From assembly GCA_900155495.1 (NCBI GenBank), contig FTLJ01000397.1, forward strand, positions 62,001 through 126,000: a DNA stretch of 64,000 nt, given 5' to 3'. Origin of the DNA: Porogramme epimiltina (taxonomy: Eukaryota > Basidiomycota > Agaricomycetes > Polyporales > Polyporaceae). This document shows, one piece after another, positions 10,748 through 21,640 of the stretch (position 1 is its first letter; each line of letters opens with the position of its first letter). The notes under the pieces are model-generated. The model saw nothing but the letters and a program-made list of their open reading frames with translations, had not been told where the DNA came from and did no database searches. Both the position numbers and the translations under genes were made by a program.

Positions 10748-12826
10748 ATGAACTCCTCGTTTCCAAGCCCCAGGGCACGTGACACTCTATCGGAGGAGTT
10801 ACGCGTACGTTCCTTCGCCATCAGTTCATCAGTCTGCAGCACCTTAACCTTGTCCGGGCGGTTATCCCAGGCTACGCCGGAATTCTCTGCGCTCCCTGAC
10901 GAGCTCTTCATCCACAACATATTCCTTTACCTCTCCGCTTGCGAGATCGTCCATCTCAGCTCGACCAACAAGAGGTTCAAGTACTTGTGCCAGGACGACG
11001 CGTACTGGCGGAGGAAGCTCCAAGAAGACTTCAACTTCCCAGTGAACAGTACGACGTGGAAGACCCGGTGGCTATTTTTGTACCAAAAACTCCGAAGTCC
11101 CCTGATATATGTCTGGGGGTACGACACGTTCCTTCGCGAATACGCTTGCCTTCGCGTGCTTATCATGCTGCATTATCCAGACACAATGAAAAGGGGCGTA
11201 TCGGGAATCCCGACGTGGACGGCCAGGGCCTCGTCGCAAGCCCCGCCCTCTTGTGCATTCCGGGCGTTCATGTTGTTTCGTTGATCGCTGGGGGCTGGTA
11301 AGTGACCGACACGCAAACGTTGCACACAATGACCTCATCCGAAGTACAAGGTCTTTCCATGCTATAGACTCTAAGGGCGACATCTATGTCTGGGGTAAGC
11401 TCCGCTAACAGCGATACTTCAACTCAGCTGACCTATCGCTTTCCCTCTAGGGACGCTTGACGGAGAATATTGGAGGGGGACTCGCGCTCCCGGGTTTGCT
11501 ACCCCTGGGTATACCGCTGGCTGCCCGATGCGCCTCCAGCTCCCTGTGAAGTTTCGCGCCATCAGGTATTGTCCCAATCGTCTCATTACTAATCCGAGTC
11601 GAGACGTCCCACTCACCATCTGTCGATCTCCGCCAGCTGTGGGCAAAAGCACGCGATGGCCCTGGGCGAAGACGCGAGCGTCTGGACGTTCACCTCGTGG
11701 GGTCGTCCCTTCCGCCTCGCCTATCCGTGTGTCAGTAAGACCTCCCCCGAAACTACCCCAGTTCAAGTTGAAAGTGGATGGTATTTCTCGACTATCTTTA
11801 CAGCGTCTGGAGATGTGCTCTCCTACTGGCATTCTCGCGAGAGAATCCGAATAGCTGTCGAAGGGTGGGAGGCCGCGAGAGTCATGCCGGCCGCTGGGAA
11901 CGTCATCCAGTGTGTTCCCTGGGCCCTCGACGCGGAGGACACCGAGCCTACCAGGCTTCCCCACATCCCCACCACACTTCCGGATCTTCCCCGCACTGGC
12001 CTCCCGCAGGATGTCCTGAGCCAAGAGACGAAGCTCGTGAAGATTGCGACACTCACCGATCGCATTATCGGGCTGACGAACAAAGGCCACATCCTGCGAT
12101 ACCTTCTCACAGGCCATTCAAGTTGGCAATACGTATGTGAGACACAGCCTTCACGGGTTCGCTACCATTGACACGCTCTCTGCAGCTCCCGCTCTTCAGC
12201 GACATCAACGAGATCAAGAAGTTGCAACGTTCTACAAGGCCAGGCACGGCTCCAGTGGGCGACGTGCCAGATACAATGCACATCACGCACGTACGAGCCC
12301 CGACACAGTCCCCCGCACACGACCAGCGCTGACCTGCCCCCAAGATCTCCGGGTCGTGCAATACGCTCTTCGCGTACTCCGTCGGCGCGCGCTCGACGGT
12401 CCTCATGGGCACAATGATAACAGACACTACGGAGCCCACGCTCATCCCCGCACTCCAGCAGCAAGGACCCAACGCCGTCGTCGGTGTCGCCGTCGGGGAG
12501 GCCCACTACGGTGCGCTCACCATGTCGGGCCGCCTCCTCACCTGGGGCAGGTTCATGGAGGGCGCGCTGGGTCTGGGCCCACACGTCGGCCGCGACACCG
12601 AGGTGCGCGTCCCGACTGAGGTACGCTTCGACACCGAGAGGGATGACGACGGGCGGCGCATGTTCTGCTTTGGCGCGACTGCGTGCGGCTGGCACACGGG
12701 CGCGCTCGTGGTTGATCTGGATGTGCGTGTTCCTTCGACGTTTGACTCCGCCTTACGCTAATTGGTGTGCCTCTTTTAACTTAGGAGGTAGAGAAGGACG
12801 ACGAAGTGGAGCACATGGGTGCTTGA
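10748..12826 (+). CDS. F-box / RCC1-repeat protein, array copy B (SCF-associated factor 1-like)
   Basis: Nine exons (10748-10804, 10871-11118, 11181-11297, 11351-11394, 11451-11565, 11637-12132, 12186-12290, 12345-12722, 12785-12826) total 1602 nt, exactly 533 codons plus stop, with GT-AG borders. The F-box is at residues about 22-70 (FSALPDELFIHNIFLYLSAC, then LSSTNKRFK). RCC1 repeats follow: IYVWGHNEKGRIGNP, AIDSKGDIYVWG, SVWTFTSWGRP, IIGLTNKGHILRY, YGALTMSGRLLTWG and ALGLGPHVG. The likely role is substrate receptor of an SCF ubiquitin ligase: the F-box binds Skp1 and the propeller binds the target. The start was chosen because the same first exon exists in A and C. Splice sites break codons inside Gly of YVWG twice, a conserved feature of all copies. 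This is the best-preserved copy and serves as the reference for the array. Confidence 0.9.
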
Positions 12827-14452
12827 AGAGCAATCGTTGGTTCTATGTTGTGACTACCCCGCTAGAGAAGAGAAATCCTCAATGTGTGAGATTCAAAATT
12901 CATAATGTTTGCTAACTAGCAACGCGCGCTGGGAGACTTAGTGCTCTTCTGCCTTTCAAGAATTTGCGAAACGAGGCGACACGACTCGGGCCGCGAAGGG
13001 GAAAGCCGCCCCCGCATCGGGAATAAGTAGGCTCACCGGCGCGGACGCCTTCGCGAACCCCGCACGAACTCGGATGCGACCGCGTGCCGCTAGCAGCAGC
13101 TTCGCAAGGCCCTTGAGGCGCCCTGGCCGCCATACGGACGCACGAGGCGCCCTGCGCGCATGTGTTTGTCGAGATGCGTCCGGGGGTGCGTCACTTGACC
13201 CGCGCGGTATCTAACCGACGAAAAGTTGCAACTGTGCTACCTGCACGGATTGAATGGGTACGCCTGTCTGATTGTCGCGCGTGAATGTGTAGCCCCTTTC
13301 GTCCCGGGAGGCCTAGTTCTGACCGGTCATCAATTTCAGCCCGAAGCAGGCATCCGAACGCTGAAAGTTGAACCTCCGACCGCCGCGGAAAGCAGTGCTG
13401 CCGCTCATCGAATGGAAGGCGAGAGCGTGCTGCAGCTGGGCCACCACGCCTACGGGAGCCTCCTCGCCGCCCGGACGATCCAGCGCTCGTACGTCTTCCG
13501 CCTTCCATCGTATATGCCCTTGCTCAATGCTGGCAGGTCTTCTGCTTTATTTGGTCACAGCATCCCGCGCATCACCACCCTCAACCACAATAAGCTTAAG
13601 CCCCTGCTGAGCCCTCTCATCTCCGTTCCTGAGAATATCCCTGCTGCAGCGCCCTGGCTCCGTCCTTGGCGAACTGTCCGGACCTCGCGGACGGGGTTCG
13701 ACGATCCGGCCCCGATCGAAGTCGACCTTTGACAGGGGATGGGACGGCAGGGCAGAGGGGGGTGCGAGCTCGACTCCGCGTCCTTCACGCCTCCTCAGCA
13801 ATGTCTCGGCCTTTGTGATTTGCCTAGGGCTTGCGACGATCGAGGGGGGCACATCGACTGGTCCTGCAACTACTCGCTGTACGACAACATGTACAAGGGC
13901 AGCGGGCGAAAGAGTGTCCGGCGGAGCATAGGGTGGCCCCCTAAACTTGACAGGCCAGCAGGAAAGCGCGAGACGGCGGTGCCGTAACACGGACATAACT
14001 GGCAAGTAAGCAAGCTAACACTACGGTTAACCAAGATACTATCGCTCTGAGGTGTACAAAGCATTGGCTAGGGCCCAGTACTCGCAAAGGTTAGCTGAAT
14101 AGCTAGGGTCAAGGTTACGCACTGGGTGCGTGATTAAGCACTCTAGTCACTGATTGTTCTGACGTAGACGCCAAACGGCGATGGCAATGGCATATATTCA
14201 ACGGTACCTAGGCGACGAGCGAACGCTCACTTCGAGTCATGACATGTCTGTCGAAGAAATGCCAAACGCCAAGGAGGGTGACTCGATGACGCTGGAGCTT
14301 CATACCTGTCGCGGGTCGCAAGGATCAATTTCAATTGACTCGATGATCGATAAAGACTTTTAAGCAACAGGCCGTGATCCAGAGATAGCCGTAACCATAA
14401 CTCTCTCCCCTCGACTACCACGCCACATACTCCTCCTATCCAGGAGATTACC
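12827..14452 (+). repeat. Array spacer 3
   Basis: Third spacer, clearly homologous to the others but the most diverged. Near 13380-13560 the plus frame that is shared by spacers 1, 2 and 4 is shifted. It contains the shared anchor at 12949 and the promoter-like core near 14347. Confidence 0.7.
14347..14363 (+). promoter_or_regulatory. Shared promoter-like element of array copy C
   Basis: Core TCGATAAAGACTTTTAAGC, 106 bases before the start codon at 14453. Preceded by AGGATCAATTTCAATTGACT, which also occurs before copy B. Confidence 0.4.
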
Positions 14453-16588
14453 ATGGACTTTTTGGTTCCAAGCCCCGGCGCACGTGACCCTCAATCCGAA
14501 GTACGCGTAAGTTTCTCCACCATCAGCGCATCAGCGTTCAGCGGCTTAACTTTGTCCGGGCGGTAACGCCAGGTTGTGCCAGAGTTCTCTGCCCTCCCCG
14601 ACGAGCTTTTTATCCACAACATATTCCTTTACCTCTCGGCGTGCGACGTCGTCCGTCTTGGCGCCACCAACAAGAAATTCAAATACCTCTGCTAGGACGG
14701 CGCGTACTGGCGGCAGAAACTCCGAGAAGACTTCAACTTCCCGGTGAACAGCACGGCGCGCCGAACTGGATGGCTATTTTTATACAGACAGCTCCGGAGT
14801 CCGCAGCTATATGTTTGGGGGTGCGACACGCTCCTTCGCACACTCACCTGCCTTCGCGTGCTAACCATGTTGTACTGTCACCAGTCACAACGCCGACGGG
14901 CGCATCGGGAATCCTGAGGTGGACGGTCAAGGCCTCGTCGCAAGCCCCACCCACCTGCACATCCCGGGCGTCCGCATTGTTTCGCTGATCGCAGGTGGCT
15001 GGTAAGCGATTGACATTCAAGTATTTGGCACACTGATTATCACATCCAGAATCCAAGGTCTTTCCATGCTATAGACTCCAAGGGCGACATATATGTTTGG
15101 GGTAAGCTCCGCTGACAACGATGCGCCTGTAGTGGCCAACTCGCACTGACCTGTCGCCTCACCTCTAGGTACGCTTGACGGGGAGAATACAAGGCCGTCT
15201 CGGGCTGTCGGGTTTTGTAGCTCTGGCCATACAGCCGGCCGCCCGATGCGCCTCCAGCTCCCCGTGAGGTTTCGCTCCATCAGGTAATCTCTCGGTCCTA
15301 TTGATTCTAGTCGAGGCCCCCTGCTTACCACCTATCGATCTCGACCAGCTGCGGGCGCCGGCACGCTACGGCTATGGACGAAGACTCGAACGTCTGGACG
15401 TTTACGTCGTGGGGCCGGCCCTTTCGCCTCGCCTCTTCACGCGTTGATAAGTCATCCCCGGAGACCACTCCGGTACAAGTCGAAAGCGGATGGCATTTCT
15501 CCGCCATCCTCACAGCGTCCGGGGATCTCCTCTTCTACTGGCCCTTTTCCAGGAAGATCCTAAAGATCGCCACTGAGATGGATGCAGACCTTGAGTCCTC
15601 GGGTGACGAGGGCAAAAAGGAAGCCGCGAAAGCCAGGCCGACGGCTGACGGCGTCATTCCGTGCTATCATTGGGTGCTCGACGCGGAGGGCACAGACCCG
15701 GTGAGGCTCCCCCGCATCCCCGCCGCGCTCCCGGACCTCCCCCACACTGGCCTCTCGAAAGAAGCTCTGAGCCAAGAGACGAAACTAGTGAAGATCGCCG
15801 GGCTCAGCGATAGCATCATCGGGTTGACGAACAAAGGTCACATCCTGCGATATCTCCTGAACCCCACCGGGGCCTACCAGGCAGGCCACTGGCGATACGT
15901 ATGTCGAACGCGCCGCACCCTTCAGGAAGTTGAAAGCACTGACAATCTCTCCGCAGCTCCCGCTCTTCAGCGACATCAATGAGACCAAGAAGATGCGGTG
16001 TTCTACAGGGCCAGGCATGGCGCAGGTGGGCGGCCTTCCAGATACAATGCACATCACGCATGTACGTCCTTCCACATAGCCCCCGCACTGACAAGCGCTG
16101 ACCGGCTCCAAGATCTCTGGGTCGTCCAACACGTTCTTCGCATACTCCGTCGGCGCGCGCTCGACGGTCCTCATGGGTAACACGATAATAAACATGCAGC
16201 CGAAGATCTTTCCCGAACTCCAGCAGCAAGGCCCCGACGCCATCATCTCCGTCGTGGTCGGGGATTTCCACTACGGCGCGCTCACCGCATCGGGTCGCCT
16301 CCTCACCTGGGGCAGGTTCATGGAGGGGGCGCTAGGGCTTGGCCCAGACGTAGGCCGCGACACCGAGGTGCGTGTTCCCACCGAGGTACGCTTCGGCACA
16401 GGGGAGGGCGGCGGGCAGCGGATGTTCTGCTTTGGCGCGACGGCGTGCGGCTGGCACACGGGCGCGCTCGTGGTCGATCTGGATGTGCGTGTTCGTTGAA
16501 TGTTTGACTTCGCCTTACACTGATTAGTCTGCTTCTTTCCACTTAGGAGGTAGAGCAGGACGGAGAAGTGGAGCGCATGGGTGCTTGA
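14453..16588 (+). pseudogene. F-box / RCC1-repeat gene, array copy C, interrupted by a nonsense codon
   Basis: Same exon plan as copy B. At 14693-14695 the codon that is CAG in copy B (KYLCQDDAYW) is TAG here (KYLC then stop then DGAYW). Translation from 14453 would stop after 58 residues, at the end of the F-box core. All downstream exons remain open with normal splice sites, including SNVWTFTSWGRPF, IIGLTNKGHILRY, GRFMEGALGLGP and the acidic end. It also has an insertion of about 20 residues (ESSGDEGKKEAAKARPTAD, near 15593-15650) missing from A and B. Only one disabling change is visible, so the loss looks recent. Alternatives are stop readthrough, a separately expressed RCC1-only protein, a short F-box peptide, or a sequencing error. 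The single C-to-T change is seen; the functional consequence is inferred. Confidence 0.8.
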
Positions 16589-17579
16589 AGAGCAATCGGT
16601 GGTTATGTGACGTGACTACCCCTAGGGAAGAGAGAAATCGTCGCTTTGCGAGATTAAAAATTCATAATATTTGCTAACTAGAAGCCCGCGTTGGGAGACT
16701 TAGTGCTCCTCTATCTTTCAAACATTTCTACCGAATCGAGGCGACGTGAGTCGGGCCGTGAAGGTGGAAGCCGCTCCCGCTTCGGGAATAAGGAGGTTCA
16801 CCGGCGCGGACATCTTCACGAACCGCACCCAAACTCGGATGCGACCCCGTGCCGCTGCCAGCGGCTTCGCGGGGTCCTCGAAGCGCGTCCGCCCCTCCAT
16901 CTGCGAGCACGAGGCTCCCTGCGCGCGCATGTGTTTGGCAGGAGGCGTCCGGGACGCGCGTCACTTGACCCGCACGGTGTCCAACACACGCAGAGTCGCA
17001 AACCTGCTGCTACACCGGTGCGTCTATCTGCCTGTCGTGTGCAAGCTTGTTGCCCCTTTCCTACTGCGAGGCGCGCTTCTGACCGGTTATCAATTGCAGT
17101 CCATAACAAGGATTTAAGCTACCTCCGACCAAAGCGGAAAGCAGTACTGCGATCCGTCGAATGCAAGACGGGCATGTGCTGCAGCTGGGCCACCACGCCT
17201 GCGAGGGCCGCCTCGCCGCCTGACTATCCAGCGTACGTCTATTTTCCGCCTTCCATCGTATAAACCTTTGTTCAGTGCTGGTAGGCCTCCTGCTTTCTTT
17301 GGGTGCGGCGTCTCGTAGCACAGCCAGCGCCACGGCACGCGACGACTGTACCTCGTCCTCATGCATCCCCCTCAGCGCAGCGCACTGCCACTTTCGAAAG
17401 AGAAACAAGGCTGAGCCGGGAGCCCCTGCCGGGTCCTCTCATATTCGTTCCCGTGAACCTTACTGCAGTGCCCCGACTGCGCCCGTGCAAGGCCGTTCAG
17501 ACCCCACGCAAGGAGCCGGGCCCCATCAAAGTCACCCTTTGATGGAGGAAGGGAGAGGGAATGGAGGGAAGAGGGTGAA
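16589..17579 (+). repeat. Array spacer 4 (truncated)
   Basis: Fourth spacer, aligned with the others from the anchor at 16711 to the GAGGGTGAACTCG motif at about 17571-17583, where homology switches abruptly to the 3' end of the gene. The distal spacer, promoter-like element and most of the gene are missing. Confidence 0.8.
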
Positions 17580-17694
17580 CTCGCTAGTCGACCTGGATGT
17601 GCGTATTTGTTGGATATCCGGTTCATGGTTGAGCTGATTGGTGTGCATATAAGAGATGGAGCATGACGACAAGGTAGAGCGGTCGAGTGTTTGA
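17580..17694 (+). pseudogene. 3' remnant of a fourth F-box/RCC1 gene
   Basis: CTAGTCGACCTGGATGTGCG matches the end of the penultimate exon and the following GTGCGT donor of copies A-C (VDLD then intron). The last small exon follows, reading GAGCATGACGACAAGGTAGA and ending in TGA at 17692-17694, where B has EVEKDDEVEHMGA. The normal TTAGGAGGTAG acceptor region is altered (ATATAAGAGATGGAG). The body of the gene has been deleted and the spacer joined to this end. Not expected to be functional. Confidence 0.8.
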
Positions 17695-17951
17695 AGGGCA
17701 CTCGGCGGCGCCATGTTGCGACTGCCCTGGGCTCTCTGGAGAACGGAGAAGCCGTAGCTTTTGTGAGCATTGAACAGCGCCTGACACCATTCCTTCATTG
17801 ATAGAAGCATTATAAAGTTGCAGCGTGGTGGCCCGGAAATTCTGCTCTACTTGTAACCCTAAGTCGTAACGAGAATTCTAGCGCCTGCTGGATCTAATAA
17901 TCACACCGCCGCGAGGATGATTGCGATCGTGGCTCTCCCTCCATCTCCTCC
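17695..17951. other. Intergenic, right border of the array
   Basis: About 250 bases between the truncated fourth unit and the next gene. No repeat similarity to the array after about 17720 was noticed. Confidence 0.4.
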
Positions 17952-20578
17952 ATGTCGTTCCCTCCCTCAGATATTCTCGACGAACAGTTCCGGTACCTCA
18001 AATGTGGGCGCGCGCTCTGGAAACCGGAGTCGATTGACCGCGAGATACACCTCGGAGACGTAGGTTGGCTAGACGGCGGTGGCCTCCACGTACTTTTCAA
18101 CTGCACCAAACCCCCCGGTGATCCCCTCAACATGAACGGAGTCCCGGTTGGTTTTCAAGAATTGGATATCGACAGCACAAACCCCTTTGGGCCGTACCCC
18201 CTAATCACCCAGCATGTCCTCCATAAGCAGTCTTCCAAAACTTGCGGGATGGAGGCGAAAGCAACAGGAGCAGCGTACGTGGCTGACCTGTATCAATTTA
18301 CGTGAATAAGCTGAAATGTGTGGCCAGGGCGGCGGTACCTGTCGGCGTTCGAGGCTCCTGGGAATCATCGATTTTTGTAGATGCATTCATCGCGCTCAAT
18401 CCTCCAGGGCAACAACAGCGTATGCGCGCGTCTGAGACTATCAATAACTACATCTGCAACCATATCAGTAGTTGGGTCGACTTCGCTAGATCTCCCCGGT
18501 TTGGTGAGAATCTTGGCGAGGATCAAATCGTTCTCATTGTAGGGACGGTCAAAACATCGCAATGGATCGTCGGGGTCCGCCAAGAACATAGCACTCAATT
18601 CAGTGGACACGTATCAATTCAAGTGAATCCTATGCTCGGCCAGAACATGCTTGAACTGACAATACAGGGTGGAAGAAACCACTCCTTCGAAGCCTATGAC
18701 ACGCGAGAAGGTCCAGGCCCACAAATCATCCGTGACAGTAGTGAAGTGATTAACAGGGGCGGACAGAGCACAGAGTCTGAGGGACAGCGCAAGAGGTACA
18801 AGTGGCCAGTAGACCCGTCCCCTCCTATTCAATCCGTGAATCAGACTATCTTCATCGAGGTCGCAAAGGCACGGTGGAGTCCGACGCGCAAGCTGAAGAG
18901 CCATACCAAAGCTGTTACCGCACACGCGCACAAACTTTTTAGTAGAAGGACGTATGATTCTCCGTCAGGCGACTTATCGGCTAATGACGAAGATCATTCA
19001 ATCAAGGCCGTGCTCCGGCCTAATCCAGGTGGTTCAGGAGAGGTTTCTTCGGGCTCAGAGTCCGCATCTTCTGAGTCAGAGGTAATATAGGTGTTCAATT
19101 TATCCTTAATGATCACAGTACTGACCAGCTTCGGACTGCTCTGTCGTTGTACAGCGTCTTCATGATCCTATAGATGACTTATTGGACTATATTCTAGAGG
19201 TATGGACACCGGCCCGGTAAAGGTGCACTCCAAGCTGACCTTAAGCGTGACCATCCGACAAAATGGCAGAATGACGCTTCCGTGGAGATGGCTGTTGGCT
19301 CAGACACGGATTTGATCCTACTCTTTGGGGAGGTCAGTTCACTAGTTCGTAATTAGTCGCCTTGTTAACAAACCCCAACAAAGAGAGAAGATTGGTGGAA
19401 TGACGTCCGACGGGCTCTGCAAGAACTCGCTCCAAAAATACGCGTTAGTGAACACGGAGGTAGGTGTCACTTCTCAGGCTTCATCTCTCAGCCTATTCCG
19501 TTTTGTTAAATTTCTATCAATTAGTCGGAGCAATCGTGAGGTCTGAAGACAACTGTGGCCAGCTCTCTGGCAACGTAAACCAGATGCAGCACTTCTACGC
19601 TCTCCAATTTCCACACCATGGGCCCCCGACGCTCCCTGGGCCTGCAAGAGCGTATTCTCAGCTTGAGCCTTCTGCCGCTAGCCCTTTGGGTCTGCAAATG
19701 GATAACTTGGGTTCCTCAACGAACATGCTATCTACAGTAAGCATGGCGACGGTCTCATCCGTCAATCGTGGTATGTTTCCTTCAATAATCCACAGCGCTC
19801 GTTGATAAGAGCTCCCATCTCAGGCAGGCATTTTTCGCCACAAAATCACCGGCTGCGTACGGATCACTACGTTTCTCCTCAGACTCACTCTCCCCTAGCA
19901 CAAGCTAGTGGGGGGAGCCGTGAGGGCATTTCTCAGCACCCGTATCGGCATGGCTCAACGGGACCATACCCGAGGGTAGTGTGCCGGGGTTTGTTCTTGT
20001 CCTTCAAATGTCTCACGTCCTTTTCCCAGATGATTTCCCAGGTACCGCACGAAAGAGGTTTACGCAAAGAACGTGAACGGCTACCAGCGTACTACGGGCC
20101 AGACGGTTACAACCTGGAATTAGCGCTCGTCAAAGACTTCTCCGGGCTCTATGACCACGGGGAGGAGGCATTTCCGGGCCAAACACTCTCCCAGAGCGTG
20201 TCCTTCGTGTTCAATGTACGTGACCTACCGCCTTCTCTTATTTTCCGTGAACTTATACGCCACCTGCGACAGTTCGAAGGGTACACACACAAAAGTCAAG
20301 TCAATGTAATGCGCTCACAGAACGGGCGTCCGATGCCATTGACCAAAGGTCTCCTTGCCGAGCTCGTGGCTCGAGAGTTTCGGCAACACGTTGTGAGAGA
20401 CCCAAATACTTCTTGTAATACACACCCTCGCTAATATCATTGCTTCTAGCTGCCAAAATTGGACGGATTCGCACCCGAGAACAATTCATTGAGCCAATTC
20501 TTCCTCGTCTCTGTCAAGCGTCGCTCTGTCGGATCTCTGCAACCGACTATTGGGGTGATGCGGCGGAGCGTGTTTTGA
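17952..20578 (+). CDS. Large unnamed agaricomycete-specific protein (paralogue of the gene at base 1)
   Basis: A multi-exon gene of a family common in agaricomycete genomes, recognised by its order of motifs; I know no function for it. The N-terminus has YLKCGRALWKPE, GDVGWLDGG, LHVLFNCTKPPGDPLN and GVPVGFQ. Exon 2 (after an intron with acceptor near 18329) has AAVPVGVRGSWESSIFV, YICNHISSWVDFAR and QIVLIVGTVKTSQWIVG. The middle, HDPIDDLLDYILE and MAVGSDTDLILLFGE, matches the family's DPL..LLDYILEHSDA-type segment. The C-terminus has FEGYTHKSQ, PLTKGLLAELVAREF and SVKRRSVGSLQPTIG, the end shared with the exon at 15-236. The segment between is low complexity and serine/proline-rich. No signal peptide or membrane helix stands out. 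Some internal splice sites (near 19080-19240 and 19760-20050) are uncertain. Its place beside the F-box array may be chance. Confidence 0.65.
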
Positions 20579-21640
20579 ATCTGTTTCCAGGGCCCGGGGT
20601 CGGCGCAGAGGCGATCTCGAGAAGTTTGGTAGGGCTGGTCTTTTGGCGACTCTCAGCTCCTCAAGTCCGGCACGTACGATGCGCACGTTCGCTGCGCGAG
20701 GAGCTTCCACTGTCTAAAGGAGTCAATCTTCACTTCCAGGCGAGGGTCCTTCCGTCTCTCCCGGACACGCGTGCTCGCCGGTAAGGCTCAGATTGAATTC
20801 GAAGATCGCATTGAGTGGGGACGACCACGAGGCCGGTAGTAACAATGTATGTATATACGGACCATCTCGAAGCTGAAAGCACGCGTCTTCTACCTGGTCC
20901 CCTTTGAGCCCACCCAGATTTCTATGTATTGCATATACGCGACATCCAGTGTCCTTCAACCCAGCCTCGATCGAAACCTGTTGTCCTTCGTCTTTCGGGC
21001 ACCGCCTTTTCGAAGTCGCCGAAGGTCAGCTGTCATAGGCCGGGATCACCGGTGCGTTTTATCTCGGCCGAAATGAGCCCTCCGGAAATTCGCGAATGCG
21101 TCGCGGTTCATCGGGCCTGAACTTCGAATATCTTACGGCATTCATAGATTCGTATAGCAACGAACGCCTGAATCGGTGCGGAAGCACAAGTTCGTCCCAC
21201 AATCTCAAGGCAAGCTGTGTCGCCGGTGAAATTGATAATCCAGACGGCCTTGCGGGCCCGCGAAACTGTCTTCGCCATCTGACCGGCAGGTCGGGGGTAC
21301 CTTCCGACCCTCAGACGGCCTCGGGAAAAGAACTGCACGAGTGTATTGTACCACTACTACGTACGTGACGGCATGTACTTGGTCAATAGAACGGTTCTAC
21401 GAATACAAACTACGCCCAAGAAGGCAGGGGAAACCATATGTAGAAGACAGGAGCGGGACAAGGACGAGGTGACACGACACGAGAGCATGTACATCAGCAT
21501 GGGTGACAAACATTAATGGCATCGCGGTCCGAGGAGTGTAGCAGAGGTGCCCTAACGCATATAAACGCATATACACGAGGCTCGGCACCCGGCACGCAGA
21601 TGGGCGCACGTAAAGCCCCAAGCGAGAATTAGGGTGGGAT
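20579..21640. other. Intergenic between convergent genes
   Basis: About 1.06 kb between the 3' ends of a plus-strand and a minus-strand gene. Only short frames without recognisable motifs. Confidence 0.5.

Larger units (their letters stand above)
5569..17694 (+). repeat. Tandem array of F-box/RCC1 gene units (period about 3.7 kb)
   Basis: Four head-to-tail units share the same order: spacer, promoter-like element, F-box/RCC1 gene. A spacer anchor (CTGCCTTTCAA or a close variant) lies at 5581, 9318, 12949 and 16711, giving periods of 3737, 3631 and 3762 bases. The three start codons are at 7101, 10748 and 14453. Copies A and B appear intact, C has an internal stop, and the fourth keeps only its spacer and the last gene segment. 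The left edge lies at the start of a spacer; the right edge lies just after a gene 3' end, as expected of whole units duplicated by unequal crossing over. Confidence 0.9.

Noticed and set aside
11150..11180. A 25-nt intron in the F-box genes
   Set aside because: Too short for the spliceosome. Moving the donor to the GTACGA/GTGCGA after YVWG gives a normal 62-nt intron and a canonical RCC1 strand in all copies.
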